The position numbers were made by a program, and so were the translations under genes. A stretch of 9,785 nucleotides of DNA from an uncultured Lachnospiraceae bacterium (GTDB taxonomy: Bacteria; Bacillota; Clostridia; Lachnospirales; Lachnospiraceae). Of this stretch, positions 1 to 6,886 are shown piece after piece; position 1 is the first letter of the stretch, and each line of letters opens with the position of its first letter. The stretch lies in the NCBI GenBank assembly GCA_910585205.1, contig CAJUCC010000071.1:1-9785 (forward strand), read 5' to 3'. The notes under the pieces are model-generated. The model was not told the DNA's origin, searched no databases, and saw only the letters and a program-made list of their open reading frames with translations.

Positions 1-89
1 CTTTTGACGGGAGTGGCTTTGATACGGATGCGCTGGATGCGGCATATGACACCGGGACAGTGATTGATTTCGGATATGGTGCCGGTTGA
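1..89 (+). CDS. C-terminal end of an unidentified protein (partial)
   Basis: Reading frame 3 is open from the window edge to a TGA at 87-89 and encodes a 28-residue tail. The tail is rich in Gly and Asp (it starts FDGSGFDTDALDAAYDTG and ends in GYGAG). I do not recognise the family, and the tail is too short to assign a function. The other plus-strand frames close quickly or have no supporting context. The stop is followed 25 bp later by a strong hairpin terminator, as expected for the real end of a gene. The acidic, Gly-rich tail could be a surface or calcium-binding-like end, but that is speculation. Confidence 0.5.
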   Translation, partial: FDGSGFDTDALDAAYDTGTVIDFGYGAG

Positions 90-113
90 GAAAGGGCTGC
101 GCGGGATAACAAT

Positions 114-145
114 ACCGCCTGTGAAAATGAATTTTCACAGGCGGT
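114..145. terminator. Bidirectional hairpin terminator between convergent genes
   Basis: A perfect 15-bp inverted repeat, ACCGCCTGTGAAAAT (114-128) and its complement (131-145), is separated by only two bases. It lies between the plus-strand gene ending at 89 and the stop of potD at 151 on the minus strand. T-rich sequence follows on both sides (GTTTCTT after the plus-strand side, ATTGTTAT after the minus-strand side). Neither T tract is long, but position and stem strength make a shared terminator the natural reading. Confidence 0.85.
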
Positions 146-150
146 GTTTC

Positions 151-1212
151 TTATTCTGATTTCACTTCTTTCCAAAGTTCGTTGTAGAGGCTGTCGCCTT
201 CCTCGCCGAGATAGGAGAAGGTTTCCAGATTGTCATACTGCGACAAATCGGGAAAGGCGATGGGAGAATTTTTGATGTCGGCATCTTCGATCAGTTCCCG
301 GGCGCCCTCATTGGGAGTGGAATAGGTGATGTATTCAAAGTTTTTCAGCGCTATATCGGGACGGCACATATAGTCGATAAATTTTTCGGCGTTTTCCCGG
401 TTGGGGGCATTTTTGGGAATGACCCAGGAATCGATCCACACGTTGGTGCCTTCTGCGGGAATCACATATTCCAGATCGGGATTTTCGCGCTGGGTATAGA
501 TGGCTTCCCCGGAATAGATTACGCCCAGGGCCGCTTCGCCGCCGATCATTTTATCCCGCACCTGATCGATCACGTAAGCCTGCACAAGCGGTTTTTGGGC
601 GATCAGGGCATCTTTTGCGGCCTGCAGTTCGGCTTCGTCGAGAGAGTTCATGGAAGCGCCGCTGCGTTTCAGGGCGACCATAAAGGCGTCGCGGACCGAA
701 TCCTGCATCAGAATATTGTCGGCATATTTTTCATTCCAGAGTATATCCCAGGAATCGACCGGTTCATCGACCATTGTCTTATTGTAGAGGATGCCGACGG
801 TTCCCCAGCAGTAGGGAATGGAATATTCACCGGTGGGGTCGAATTCTCTGGACTGCTCGAAATACTGTGCGCCGATGTATTTTCTGGCGTTGGGAATTTT
901 GTCAAAATCCAGCGGTGCGAGCAGATCGTTGTCGATCATTTTCCGTATCATATAGTCGGAAGGGCAGACGACGTCGTATGCCGATGCGCCGGCTTCCACT
1001 TTGGGATACATGATCTCGTTTGTCTCAAATTCATCATAGATGACATGAATGCCGGTCTCTTCTTCGAAAGCGGTCAGGACATCGGGATCGATATATTCCC
1101 CCCAGTTGTAAACGACGACCTCCCCGTTTTTGCCGCCGGAGCCGGAGCCGCAGGCGGTAAGGGAAAGCACGCTTGTTATAAGCATTACAATAACAAGTGC
1201 TCTTTTTTTCAT
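151..1212 (-). CDS. potD: Spermidine/putrescine ABC transporter, substrate-binding lipoprotein PotD
   Basis: This is the extracellular receptor that captures polyamine and delivers it to the PotB-PotC permease; 353 aa, the usual PotD length. Residues 1-20 form a lipoprotein signal (two Lys and Arg, a hydrophobic core, lipobox LTAC) with Cys21 as the lipidated residue, so the protein is anchored outside the membrane. The mature protein opens with VVVYNWGEYI, matching the NWxEY start of PotD/PotF proteins, whose Trp and Tyr contact the polyamine. The segment VWIDSWVIPKNA matches the PotD region holding the ligand-contacting Trp and Asp, and the STPNEGAREL segment matches the C-terminal conserved block. 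The start is fixed by AGGAGG at 1220-1225, seven bases upstream of ATG. It is the last gene of the operon, 27 bp after potC and followed by a terminator. Preference for spermidine or putrescine cannot be read from the sequence. Confidence 0.95.
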   Translation of the reverse strand: MKKRALVIVMLITSVLSLTACGSGSGGKNGEVVVYNWGEYIDPDVLTAFEEETGIHVIYDEFETNEIMYPKVEAGASAYDVVCPSDYMIRKMIDNDLLAPLDFDKIPNARKYIGAQYFEQSREFDPTGEYSIPYCWGTVGILYNKTMVDEPVDSWDILWNEKYADNILMQDSVRDAFMVALKRSGASMNSLDEAELQAAKDALIAQKPLVQAYVIDQVRDKMIGGEAALGVIYSGEAIYTQRENPDLEYVIPAEGTNVWIDSWVIPKNAPNRENAEKFIDYMCRPDIALKNFEYITYSTPNEGARELIEDADIKNSPIAFPDLSQYDNLETFSYLGEEGDSLYNELWKEVKSE

Positions 1213-1239
1213 AATGATTCCTCCTCATATTGTTTTTGG

Positions 1240-2040
1240 TTATTGTTTGGCCGGCTGCAGTTTTCTTTTTTCCGTACTTTTCCCGGAAGGGGTTTTGTTG
1301 ACGAGAATTAAGAGCAGCAGAACCGTCACAAAAATCAGTGTCGATAACGCGTACATTTCCGGTTTGATCCCTTTTTTGACTTCCGTATAAATTTTGGTGG
1401 ACAGGGTGTCCACACCGGGCCCTTTTGTAAAATGGGTGATAATAAAATCATCCAGAGACATGGTAAAGGCCATCAGAAAGCCGGAGAGTACGCCCGGCAG
1501 GATGTCGGGGAAGACCACTTTGAAAAACGCCTGTATATGGGATGCACCGAGATCCAGCGCGGCTTCGTAGACGCTTGGATTCAGTTGTTTCATACGGGGC
1601 ATGACGCTCAATATCACATAAGGGATATTAAATGTTATGTGAGAGAGCAGTATGGTCATAAAACCAAAACGCAGGCCGAGTGTGATAAACAGCAGCATCA
1701 GGGAGATCCCTGTCACAATGTCCGCGTTCAGCATGGGAATATTGGTGATTCCCATAATGACGGCGCGGCTTCCTCGTTTCATCATCTGCATGGAAATGCA
1801 GGCGACCGTACCGATCACGGTCGCGATCAGAGCCGACAGAAAGGCGATGATGAGCGTATTGGTAAGAGCCTGTAAAATAGCCTGATTTCGAAACATGGAA
1901 AGATACCATCTTGTCGTAAAACCGCCCCATTTCGCCCTTGTCCGGCTGTCATTGAAAGACAGGACAATCAGCGTCAGGATGGGCGCATACAAAAACAGAA
2001 AGATCAGTGCGATATAGATCTTGCGCAGGGTATTTCTCAT
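1240..2040 (-). CDS. potC: Spermidine/putrescine ABC transporter permease PotC
   Basis: Inner-membrane permease, 266 aa, pairing with PotB to form the polyamine channel. Hydrophobic segments can be seen at about 8-29, 60-82, 94-123, 126-147 and 230-250, consistent with six membrane spans. The cytoplasmic EAA loop that docks on the ATPase is present as EAALDLGA at 159-166, followed by FFKVVFPDILPGVLSG. The tail after the last span is short and basic. Its ATG overlaps the potB stop (ATGA at 2037-2040), which points to translational coupling and equal amounts of the two permeases. The EAA region and the downstream SLDDFIITHF segment are typical of PotC/PotI rather than PotB/PotH. Confidence 0.94.
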   Translation of the reverse strand: MRNTLRKIYIALIFLFLYAPILTLIVLSFNDSRTRAKWGGFTTRWYLSMFRNQAILQALTNTLIIAFLSALIATVIGTVACISMQMMKRGSRAVIMGITNIPMLNADIVTGISLMLLFITLGLRFGFMTILLSHITFNIPYVILSVMPRMKQLNPSVYEAALDLGASHIQAFFKVVFPDILPGVLSGFLMAFTMSLDDFIITHFTKGPGVDTLSTKIYTEVKKGIKPEMYALSTLIFVTVLLLLILVNKTPSGKSTEKRKLQPAKQ

Positions 2041-2849
2041 AATGATGTGTGTTCTCCTTCCCGATCCGATATGGCTTCTATAACCATATTGACGATAATA
2101 AAGATCATCAGCACGATGGACAGGCCGCTGCCCAGATGCCAGTTGCCGGTCTGTGTGAATTCCTGTTCGATAACATTGCCGATCAGCAGAATTTTGCTTC
2201 CGCCCAGAAGGGTGCTGATGACAAAGGTTGTCAGTGCCGGAATAAATACCATCGTAACGCCGCTGATAATGCCGGGTACGGACAGCGGAAGCGTGACACG
2301 GAAAAAGGTCTGCACCCCGTTGGCGCCAAGGTCACGGGCAGCGTTGATTACGTTGTTATCGATTTTGGTCAGTGCATTATAAATGGGCAGCACCATAAAC
2401 GGCAGGAAGTTATAGACCATACCGAGGACAATGGCGCCGGGGGTATTGATAATTTCCAGGGCCGGGAGGTGCAGAAATCCCAGAATACTGTTAATAACAC
2501 CTGTTTTTTCAAGCAATGTCTGCCATGCCAGTGTGCGCAGCAAAAAATTCATCCACATGGGGAGGATGAAAATAAGCACGATAAAGCTGTGCTGACTGAC
2601 GTTCATATTGGTAAGTATCATGGCAAGCGGATATGCCAGCAAAAAGCAGATCAGGGTGCTGACAAACGACAGCTCAATGGAAAGAAGCAGCGCCTTGGCA
2701 TGTTCTGCGGTGGCTATGGTAATGATATTTTCCAGTGTGAATGCGCCGGTCGTATCGGTCATGCCGTAATAGAAGACCATGCAGAGCGGGATGACGATAA
2801 AAGCCGCGGCCCACAACACATAGGGAAACGCAAGCGTTTTTTTATTCAT
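2037..2849 (-). CDS. potB: Spermidine/putrescine ABC transporter permease PotB
   Basis: Membrane permease, 270 aa, the first of the two channel subunits. The N-terminal hydrophobic segment (about 8-28) is followed by a short extracellular stretch and further spans at about 53-80, 88-112, 138-160, 190-215 and 240-260. The block LPMWMNFLLRTLAWQTLL (96-113) corresponds to a conserved PotB/PotH block (LPFWTNSLIRTYAW in E. coli PotB). The EAA loop reads NAARDLGA at 169-176, so the usual Glu is Asn, a common variation. The gene overlaps potA by 8 bp upstream and potC by 4 bp downstream. An AGGAGG lies 12 bases before the ATG with a weaker GGAG nearer, so initiation probably depends partly on ribosomes finishing potA. 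Confidence 0.93.
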   Translation of the reverse strand: MNKKTLAFPYVLWAAAFIVIPLCMVFYYGMTDTTGAFTLENIITIATAEHAKALLLSIELSFVSTLICFLLAYPLAMILTNMNVSQHSFIVLIFILPMWMNFLLRTLAWQTLLEKTGVINSILGFLHLPALEIINTPGAIVLGMVYNFLPFMVLPIYNALTKIDNNVINAARDLGANGVQTFFRVTLPLSVPGIISGVTMVFIPALTTFVISTLLGGSKILLIGNVIEQEFTQTGNWHLGSGLSIVLMIFIIVNMVIEAISDREGEHTSL

Positions 2850-3912
2850 TGACTCCGATCGCCTCCTCGTCCTCCGATGCCGGTTTGTTCATAATCTGAA
2901 TATTGTACGGATCCACGGACAGTCCGACCTGTGTGCCGACAGGGAACATGCGGGTGGACTGCACGAGCCATTCGAAACCGTTTGCCATTACTTCCATTTC
3001 ATAGTGAACACCCTTGAAAATAATATGGCTGACCGTACCCTGTAAGATACCGGCGCCCGAGGTTGTCAGTTCGACATCTTCGGGGCGGATTACCACATCG
3101 ACCGGTTTGTTTTCACCAAATCCGCTGTCCACACAGGGAAACCGGACGCCGAGTATTTCCACGAGCCTGTCCTGTATCATGATGCCGTCGATAATATTGC
3201 TGTCACCGATAAAGTCGGCGACGAAGGCGTTTTCCGGCTCGTTGTAGATCATTTCCGGCGTGCCGATCTGCTGGATGTACCCCTGATTCATCACGACGAT
3301 GGTGTCGGACATGGTAAGCGCTTCTTCCTGGTCGTGGGTGACATAGATAAAGGTAATGCCGAGTTCGTTTTTCAGACGGATCAGTTCGTACTGCATATCC
3401 TGACGGAGTTTTAAGTCCAGCGCGCCCAGCGGTTCGTCCAGCAAAAGGACTTTGGGTTCGTTGACAATGGCCCGGGCGATGGCAATCCGCTGCTGCTGGC
3501 CGCCGCTCAGGGAATCGGGCATCCGCTTTTCGTAACCGTCCAGATTGACAAGTTTCAGGGCATACCGGATTTTATCCTGAATATAGGCTTTGGGTTTATT
3601 TTTGATGCGCAGGCCGAAGGCGATATTTTCCCCGATATTCATATGGGGAAAGAGGGCATATTTCTGAAACACCGTATTTAACTGCCGTTTGTTGGGCGGA
3701 AAGGCGGTGATGTCCGTTCCGTCGAAGATGACTTTTCCCCTGTCCGGATTTTCAAAGCCGCCGATAATGCGCAGGGTCGTCGTCTTGCCACAGCCGCTGG
3801 GCCCGAGGAGTGTGAGAAATTCATTCTCCCGAATGTAAAGGTTCATATCATCCAATACGATATTGGAATCAAAGGCTTTGGATATATGCTGCAGATCAAT
3901 CAGTTTGTGCAA
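2842..3912 (-). CDS. potA: Spermidine/putrescine ABC transporter ATP-binding protein PotA
   Basis: Cytoplasmic ATPase that powers polyamine import, 356 aa. All ABC motifs are intact: Walker A GPSGCGKTT (37-45), Q-loop Gln82, signature LSGGQQQR (134-141), Walker B LLLDEP (155-160) with catalytic Glu159, D-loop (162-165) and switch His192 in THDQEE. The region after about 240 is the TOBE-type regulatory domain of the PotA/MalK group. The first codon is TTG at 3910-3912, eight bases after a strong AGGAGG (3921-3926). There is no in-frame ATG until codon 23, which lies inside the ABC fold, so the TTG start is well supported. It sits 21 bp after the XRE-cupin gene and overlaps potB by 8 bp. Close relatives such as the ABC subunits of iron or thiamine importers are made unlikely by the PotBCD neighbours. 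Confidence 0.95.
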   Translation of the reverse strand: MHKLIDLQHISKAFDSNIVLDDMNLYIRENEFLTLLGPSGCGKTTTLRIIGGFENPDRGKVIFDGTDITAFPPNKRQLNTVFQKYALFPHMNIGENIAFGLRIKNKPKAYIQDKIRYALKLVNLDGYEKRMPDSLSGGQQQRIAIARAIVNEPKVLLLDEPLGALDLKLRQDMQYELIRLKNELGITFIYVTHDQEEALTMSDTIVVMNQGYIQQIGTPEMIYNEPENAFVADFIGDSNIIDGIMIQDRLVEILGVRFPCVDSGFGENKPVDVVIRPEDVELTTSGAGILQGTVSHIIFKGVHYEMEVMANGFEWLVQSTRMFPVGTQVGLSVDPYNIQIMNKPASEDEEAIGVNE

Positions 3913-3933
3913 GGCTGCTTCCTCCTGTGTACG

Positions 3934-4473
3934 TTAAAAACTGGGCGGGCTGCTGACCCATATGACAACGGCGCCCGTCTTTTTTCCGCATGTGATGTAA
4001 TGCGTTGTATTGGGGGTAAAGTAAAAAGTCTCCCCCTTTTTTACCGGATAGGTTTTCTTTCCCAGATGGAGCGTGATACTGCCCGAAAGTACATAGCCGA
4101 ATTCCTCTCCTTCGTGGGGATTGTCGGGATATGTGGAACCTTCGGGTTCCAGCGTCAGCCGGATCGGTTCCATAATATTTTTCTGGGCGTTGGGAATGAT
4201 CCACTCGATCATATGTTTTCCGTCGGTTTCCAGTTTTTCAAAATAGTCTTCTTTGTGGAATACGATCTGTTCTTCCGTATCTTCATTGAAGAAATCTTTC
4301 AGATCCGTACCCAGACACTGAAGAATGTCCACCAGTGTCGCGATGGAAGGGGAGGTCAGATCCCGCTCGAGCTGCGAGATAAATCCCTTGGAAAGCTCCG
4401 AACGGTCGGCCAGTTCTTCCTGCGTCAGCCCCTTTCGGACGCGCAGCTCTTTTATCTTACTTCCGATATTCAT
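3934..4473 (-). CDS. XRE-family regulator with C-terminal cupin domain, likely polyamine-responsive
   Basis: DNA-binding regulator, 179 aa from the chosen start. Residues 5-60 form an XRE/Cro helix-turn-helix (KIKELRVRKGLTQEELADRS, then SKGFISQLERDLTSPS). Residues about 103-175 form a cupin barrel, with His120, Glu124 and His158 in the usual metal or ligand pocket (PHEGEEFGYVLSG, then PNTTHYI). This layout is that of PuuR and related small-molecule-sensing repressors. The frame is open 18 codons further upstream, but that extension covers the promoter's transcribed leader, has odd composition and no ribosome site. The ATG at 4471-4473 has GAGG seven bases before it and gives the normal XRE N-terminus. 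First gene of the potABCD operon, so control of polyamine uptake is the likely role. The ligand is inferred from context, not shown. Confidence 0.88.
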   Translation of the reverse strand: MNIGSKIKELRVRKGLTQEELADRSELSKGFISQLERDLTSPSIATLVDILQCLGTDLKDFFNEDTEEQIVFHKEDYFEKLETDGKHMIEWIIPNAQKNIMEPIRLTLEPEGSTYPDNPHEGEEFGYVLSGSITLHLGKKTYPVKKGETFYFTPNTTHYITCGKKTGAVVIWVSSPPSF

Positions 4474-4498
4474 GCCAATACCTCGATAAGCACTATAA

Positions 4499-4525
4499 TA
4501 AACATAAAGTTTACTAAAACTAAAC
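4499..4525 (-). promoter_or_regulatory. Cluster of TAAAC/GTTTA half-sites, candidate operator for the XRE-cupin regulator
   Basis: The plus strand reads TAAAC (4499-4503), five bases, GTTTA (4509-4513), seven bases, TAAAC (4521-4525). The first pair is a perfect 5-bp inverted repeat with a 5-bp spacer, and the second pair is an imperfect palindrome with a 7-bp spacer. The cluster lies just downstream of the predicted transcription start of the regulator-pot operon and upstream of the start codon, where a bound repressor would block early transcription. The binding protein is inferred from adjacency. Confidence 0.5.
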
Positions 4526-4539
4526 AAACGCTGATAACT

Positions 4540-4567
4540 ATTATACAGCGTTCGACGGCCTTGTCAA
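4540..4567 (-). promoter_or_regulatory. Sigma-A promoter of the regulator-potABCD operon
   Basis: On the minus strand, TTGACA (4562-4567) is followed by a 16-bp spacer and TATAAT (4540-4545): perfect -35 and -10 hexamers. The predicted start is near 4533, giving a leader of about 60 bases before the regulator ATG at 4473. A promoter this strong without an activator site fits an operon held down by a repressor. Confidence 0.85.
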
Positions 4568-4600
4568 GATAAATAATGCCGAAAATCGGGGGAATTTTTA

Positions 4601-4629
4601 TTGACCCTGTTGTTGGCAGATGATACAAT
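4601..4629 (+). promoter_or_regulatory. Sigma-A promoter of the lactonase-family gene
   Basis: TTGACC (4601-4606), a 17-bp spacer and TACAAT (4624-4629) match the consensus at five of six positions in each hexamer. The start would be near 4636, leaving a very short leader of about 20 bases before the ATG at 4656. Its -35 box is 33 bp from the -35 box of the divergent pot promoter, so the two polymerases and any regulator share a compact region. Confidence 0.8.
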
Positions 4630-4655
4630 AAATACGCAGATGGAGGGTGAAAGAG

Positions 4656-5714
4656 ATGAATACAGACAAGTATGTAGCCTATGTATCTACCTATACGAAG
4701 AAGGGAGATGCGTACGGCATTAAAATCTATGATGTGGATCTGGAACGGGGCCGGCTGATCGAGAAAAATCAGGTCAAGATTACGAATTCTTCCTATGTGA
4801 CCATTTCACATAATCAGAAGTTTTTGTATTCCATTACGGATACGGGCGTGGAGGCTTATCGGATCGATCCTGCGAGCGGCGATCTTGCCATATTGGGACA
4901 CGGCTCTATCAATGGTATGCGGGGCTGCTATCTGTCAACCGATTATAACGATGCGTACCTGTTTGTAGCCGGTTATCACGACGGCAAGCTTACCGTGCTG
5001 CGGCTGAAAGAGGACGGCAGCATCGGTGAAATTACCGATGAAGTGTATCACAAGGGACTGGGCAGTATTGCGGAACGCAATTTCAGACCCCATATCAGCT
5101 GTGTGAAAATGACGCGGGATAATCAATATCTGCTGGCGGCCGATCTGGGGATGGATCATGTCAATGTATACCGGTTCGACCATGTTACCGGCCGGGTAAA
5201 ACAGATCGATATGATCCGCAGCGAAATCGAGTCTGCGCCGCGTCATGTCAAGTTTACGAAGGACGGGAAATTTCTCTACATTGTGCATGAACTGAAAAAC
5301 ACCATTGATGTGTACCGGTATCAGAAAGTGAAGGGAAATCCCGAGTTTGAAAAGATTCAGACAATTTCGACACTCAATAATTATCATGCGGGCGGTTCCG
5401 CGGCCTGCACATTGAATTTTTCCATGGATGATAATTATATTATCAGTTCGAATGCGGGAGATAACAGCGTCGTAGTCTATCGGGTGGATCATGAAAGCGG
5501 CGAGCTGGATAAACTGTTCTGCCTGCCGATCAGCGGCGATTATCCGAAGGATGCCAGCTTCTTCCCGGATCTGCGTCATATCGTATCACTGAACCACGAG
5601 TCGAATACGATGACGTTTTTCAATGTTGACCTGGAAAAAGGACTGCTTGTGATGAACGGCAAAGAGATTCCCGTAGACAAACCGAATTGCATTATTTTTC
5701 ATAAACTGGATTAA
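4656..5714 (+). CDS. Lactonase-family seven-bladed beta-propeller protein (6-phosphogluconolactonase-like)
   Basis: Cytoplasmic protein, 352 aa, no signal peptide or membrane span. It shows the repeated blade pattern of the Pgl/YbhE lactonase family: a short VxVYRxD-type strand repeated about every 45-50 residues (for example DHVNVYRFDHVTG, NTIDVYRYQKVKG, NSVVVYRVDHESG), with RPHISCVKMTRDNQYLLAADLG in the middle matching the family's conserved His-containing segment. APRHVKFTKDGKFLYIVHEL follows the same pattern. Family members hydrolyse 6-phosphogluconolactone in the pentose phosphate pathway, though many paralogues have unknown lactone substrates. I chose the ATG at 4656 over the in-frame GTG at 4647 because GGAGGG at 4642-4647 is the ribosome site and would overlap the GTG. 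It has its own promoter and no downstream partner, so its pathway is not indicated by context. Confidence 0.85.
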   Translation: MNTDKYVAYVSTYTKKGDAYGIKIYDVDLERGRLIEKNQVKITNSSYVTISHNQKFLYSITDTGVEAYRIDPASGDLAILGHGSINGMRGCYLSTDYNDAYLFVAGYHDGKLTVLRLKEDGSIGEITDEVYHKGLGSIAERNFRPHISCVKMTRDNQYLLAADLGMDHVNVYRFDHVTGRVKQIDMIRSEIESAPRHVKFTKDGKFLYIVHELKNTIDVYRYQKVKGNPEFEKIQTISTLNNYHAGGSAACTLNFSMDDNYIISSNAGDNSVVVYRVDHESGELDKLFCLPISGDYPKDASFFPDLRHIVSLNHESNTMTFFNVDLEKGLLVMNGKEIPVDKPNCIIFHKLD

Positions 5715-5761
5715 AATATCAGATGTTATTTTTATAAAAGCAGTATGATATTGCGACAACG

Positions 5762-5815
5762 GCCGGAGGAGATGGCAGAAGCGCCGCGGGCAGCGCTTTT
5801 ACCGTCCCCTCCGGC
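5762..5815. repeat. Long imperfect hairpin between convergent genes
   Basis: Two 23-base arms (5762-5784 and 5793-5815) flank an 8-base loop (CGCGGGCA). The outer 8 pairs (GCCGGAGG with CCTCCGGC) and the inner six (AAGCGC with GCGCTT) are perfect. The middle has two mismatches and two G-U wobbles when read as plus-strand RNA. It lies between the ends of the lactonase gene (5714) and the LysR gene (5846). It probably helps end transcription from either side, but neither flank has a real T run, so a classic intrinsic terminator is not certain. It could instead be an mRNA 3'-end stabilising structure or one copy of a dispersed repeat. Confidence 0.7.
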
Positions 5816-5845
5816 TGTGCATTGGCGGGCATTGATCTGCCTTTG

Positions 5846-6748
5846 TCATGTTTTGACAAATTCCAGAAAATCTGCCGCCGCCCGGTTGTTTCGGACCGTT
5901 TTACCATAGGCAAACCCGATCTTTCGCGGGGGAATTGTCACGGGTGATTTCAGCCGGATCAGCTTCCCCTGTTCCAGATCTTCTTTTACGAATTCGGAGA
6001 TCACACAGGCCACGCCCATATCGATCCGGGCGAATTCTATCAGCAAATCCATTGTCGTCACTTCGATCAGGCGGTCATTGCCGGTCATTTCCCGGCTCAG
6101 GTATTGATTTACATATTGTCTGGACAGGTTGTCCTTGTCGAGAAGAAGCAGTGTGGCATGGGAATAGATCGATTCCTGATGTCCCGCATGTTCGATCTGC
6201 ATTCGCGTTTTCAGATTTTCCAGATAGGTCTTTGTCGTGACAAAAATATCCTGAATTTCCCGCAGCGGATCGAAGAGCAGCTTTCCGGCCCGTTCCGATT
6301 CACCGGTCAGGCCGATGTCAATCTCACCGTTTTCCAGCGCTTTTATCGTCTGATTGCTGGACTGGCAGGAGACGGAGATACGGATATGGGGATTTTGATG
6401 GATAAAGGCGCGCAGGCAGGGAAGAAGCACATAACGGCAGAGTGTGGTGCTGACGCCGATGGACAGGCGCCCCATGCCGAGTTCTTCTGCTTTGCGCAGC
6501 AGATCTTCTCCCTGCTGGATGGAGGCAAAGGCGCTGTCGACCTGCTTTTGCAGAATTTCTCCCTCGGGTGTCAGCGAAACGCCGCGGGAACTGCGGACAA
6601 AAAGCGTTGTGTTCAGATTCTGTTCCAGACGGGAAATGGATTTGCTGATCGCGGGCTGGCTGATAAAGAGCCGGTTTGCGGCCGCGGAGATATTGCCGCA
6701 TTCGGCCACGGTATGGAAAATGTGATAGAGATTTAAATTCGGGTTCAT
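5846..6748 (-). CDS. LysR-family transcriptional regulator, divergent from leuCD
   Basis: Standard LysR-type regulator, 300 aa. The N-terminal winged helix-turn-helix spans about residues 4-65: NLYHIFHTVAECGNISAAAN, then the recognition segment SQPAISKSISRLEQNL, then FVRSSRGVSLTPEG. A linker helix leads to the periplasmic-binding-protein-like effector domain from about 92 (GRLSIGVSTTLCRYVLLPCL) to the C-terminus. ATG at 6748 is preceded by AGGAG (6754-6758) at five bases. It is transcribed away from leuC, the arrangement in which LysR proteins usually control the neighbour and themselves. Regulation of leuCD, with a leucine-pathway intermediate such as 2-isopropylmalate as co-inducer, is inference from position only. 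The effector domain does not let me name a subfamily. Confidence 0.93.
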   Translation of the reverse strand: MNPNLNLYHIFHTVAECGNISAAANRLFISQPAISKSISRLEQNLNTTLFVRSSRGVSLTPEGEILQKQVDSAFASIQQGEDLLRKAEELGMGRLSIGVSTTLCRYVLLPCLRAFIHQNPHIRISVSCQSSNQTIKALENGEIDIGLTGESERAGKLLFDPLREIQDIFVTTKTYLENLKTRMQIEHAGHQESIYSHATLLLLDKDNLSRQYVNQYLSREMTGNDRLIEVTTMDLLIEFARIDMGVACVISEFVKEDLEQGKLIRLKSPVTIPPRKIGFAYGKTVRNNRAAADFLEFVKT

Positions 6749-6813
6749 GGAAGCTCCTGTGAGGTAATACGTGATCGGGCAATGGTTATAAGGTTATAAT
6801 ATAAATATCCTAT

Positions 6814-6830
6814 CATAATATACAGTTATG
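6814..6830 (+). promoter_or_regulatory. Candidate LysR recognition site (T-N11-A dyad)
   Basis: CATAA (6814-6818) and TTATG (6826-6830) form a perfect inverted repeat with a 7-bp spacer. The inner T and A give the T-N11-A pattern typical of LysR sites. The centre at 6822 is about 65 bp upstream of the predicted leuC transcription start near 6887, the classic recognition-site position. A second, wider inverted pair, AAATATCC (6803-6810) and GGATATTT (6846-6853), brackets it, and its right arm touches the -35 box. The region is AT-rich, so chance dyads are possible. Confidence 0.5.
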
Positions 6831-6852
6831 GTAAATATGAAATGCGGATATT

Positions 6853-6880
6853 TTGAAACGGCATTGGTATGTGGTATAAT
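6853..6880 (+). promoter_or_regulatory. Extended -10 promoter of leuCD
   Basis: TTGAAA (6853-6858), a 16-bp spacer and a perfect TATAAT (6875-6880) preceded by TGG, an extended -10 TGn element. The predicted start near 6887 leaves a leader of about 147 bases before leuC. Confidence 0.75.
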
Positions 6881-6886
6881 AGGAAC

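Noticed and set aside
595..1311. A 238-codon plus-strand open frame opposite potD
   Set aside because: Antisense shadow of a well-supported gene, with no ribosome site and no recognisable domain.
2049..2852. A 267-codon open frame on the plus strand, opposite potB
   Set aside because: It mirrors potB almost exactly, its product is a low-complexity His/Gln/Asp-rich string typical of the antisense of membrane-protein codons, and potB has full family support.
4474..4527. Eighteen-codon N-terminal extension of the XRE-cupin regulator
   Set aside because: It overlaps the operator repeats and the transcription leader, has no ribosome site, and the standard XRE start is the internal ATG with GAGG upstream.
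6781..6812. Possible minus-strand -10 boxes for the LysR gene
   Set aside because: Several TATA-like hexamers occur in this AT-rich stretch, but none pairs with a convincing -35, so I cannot choose one.
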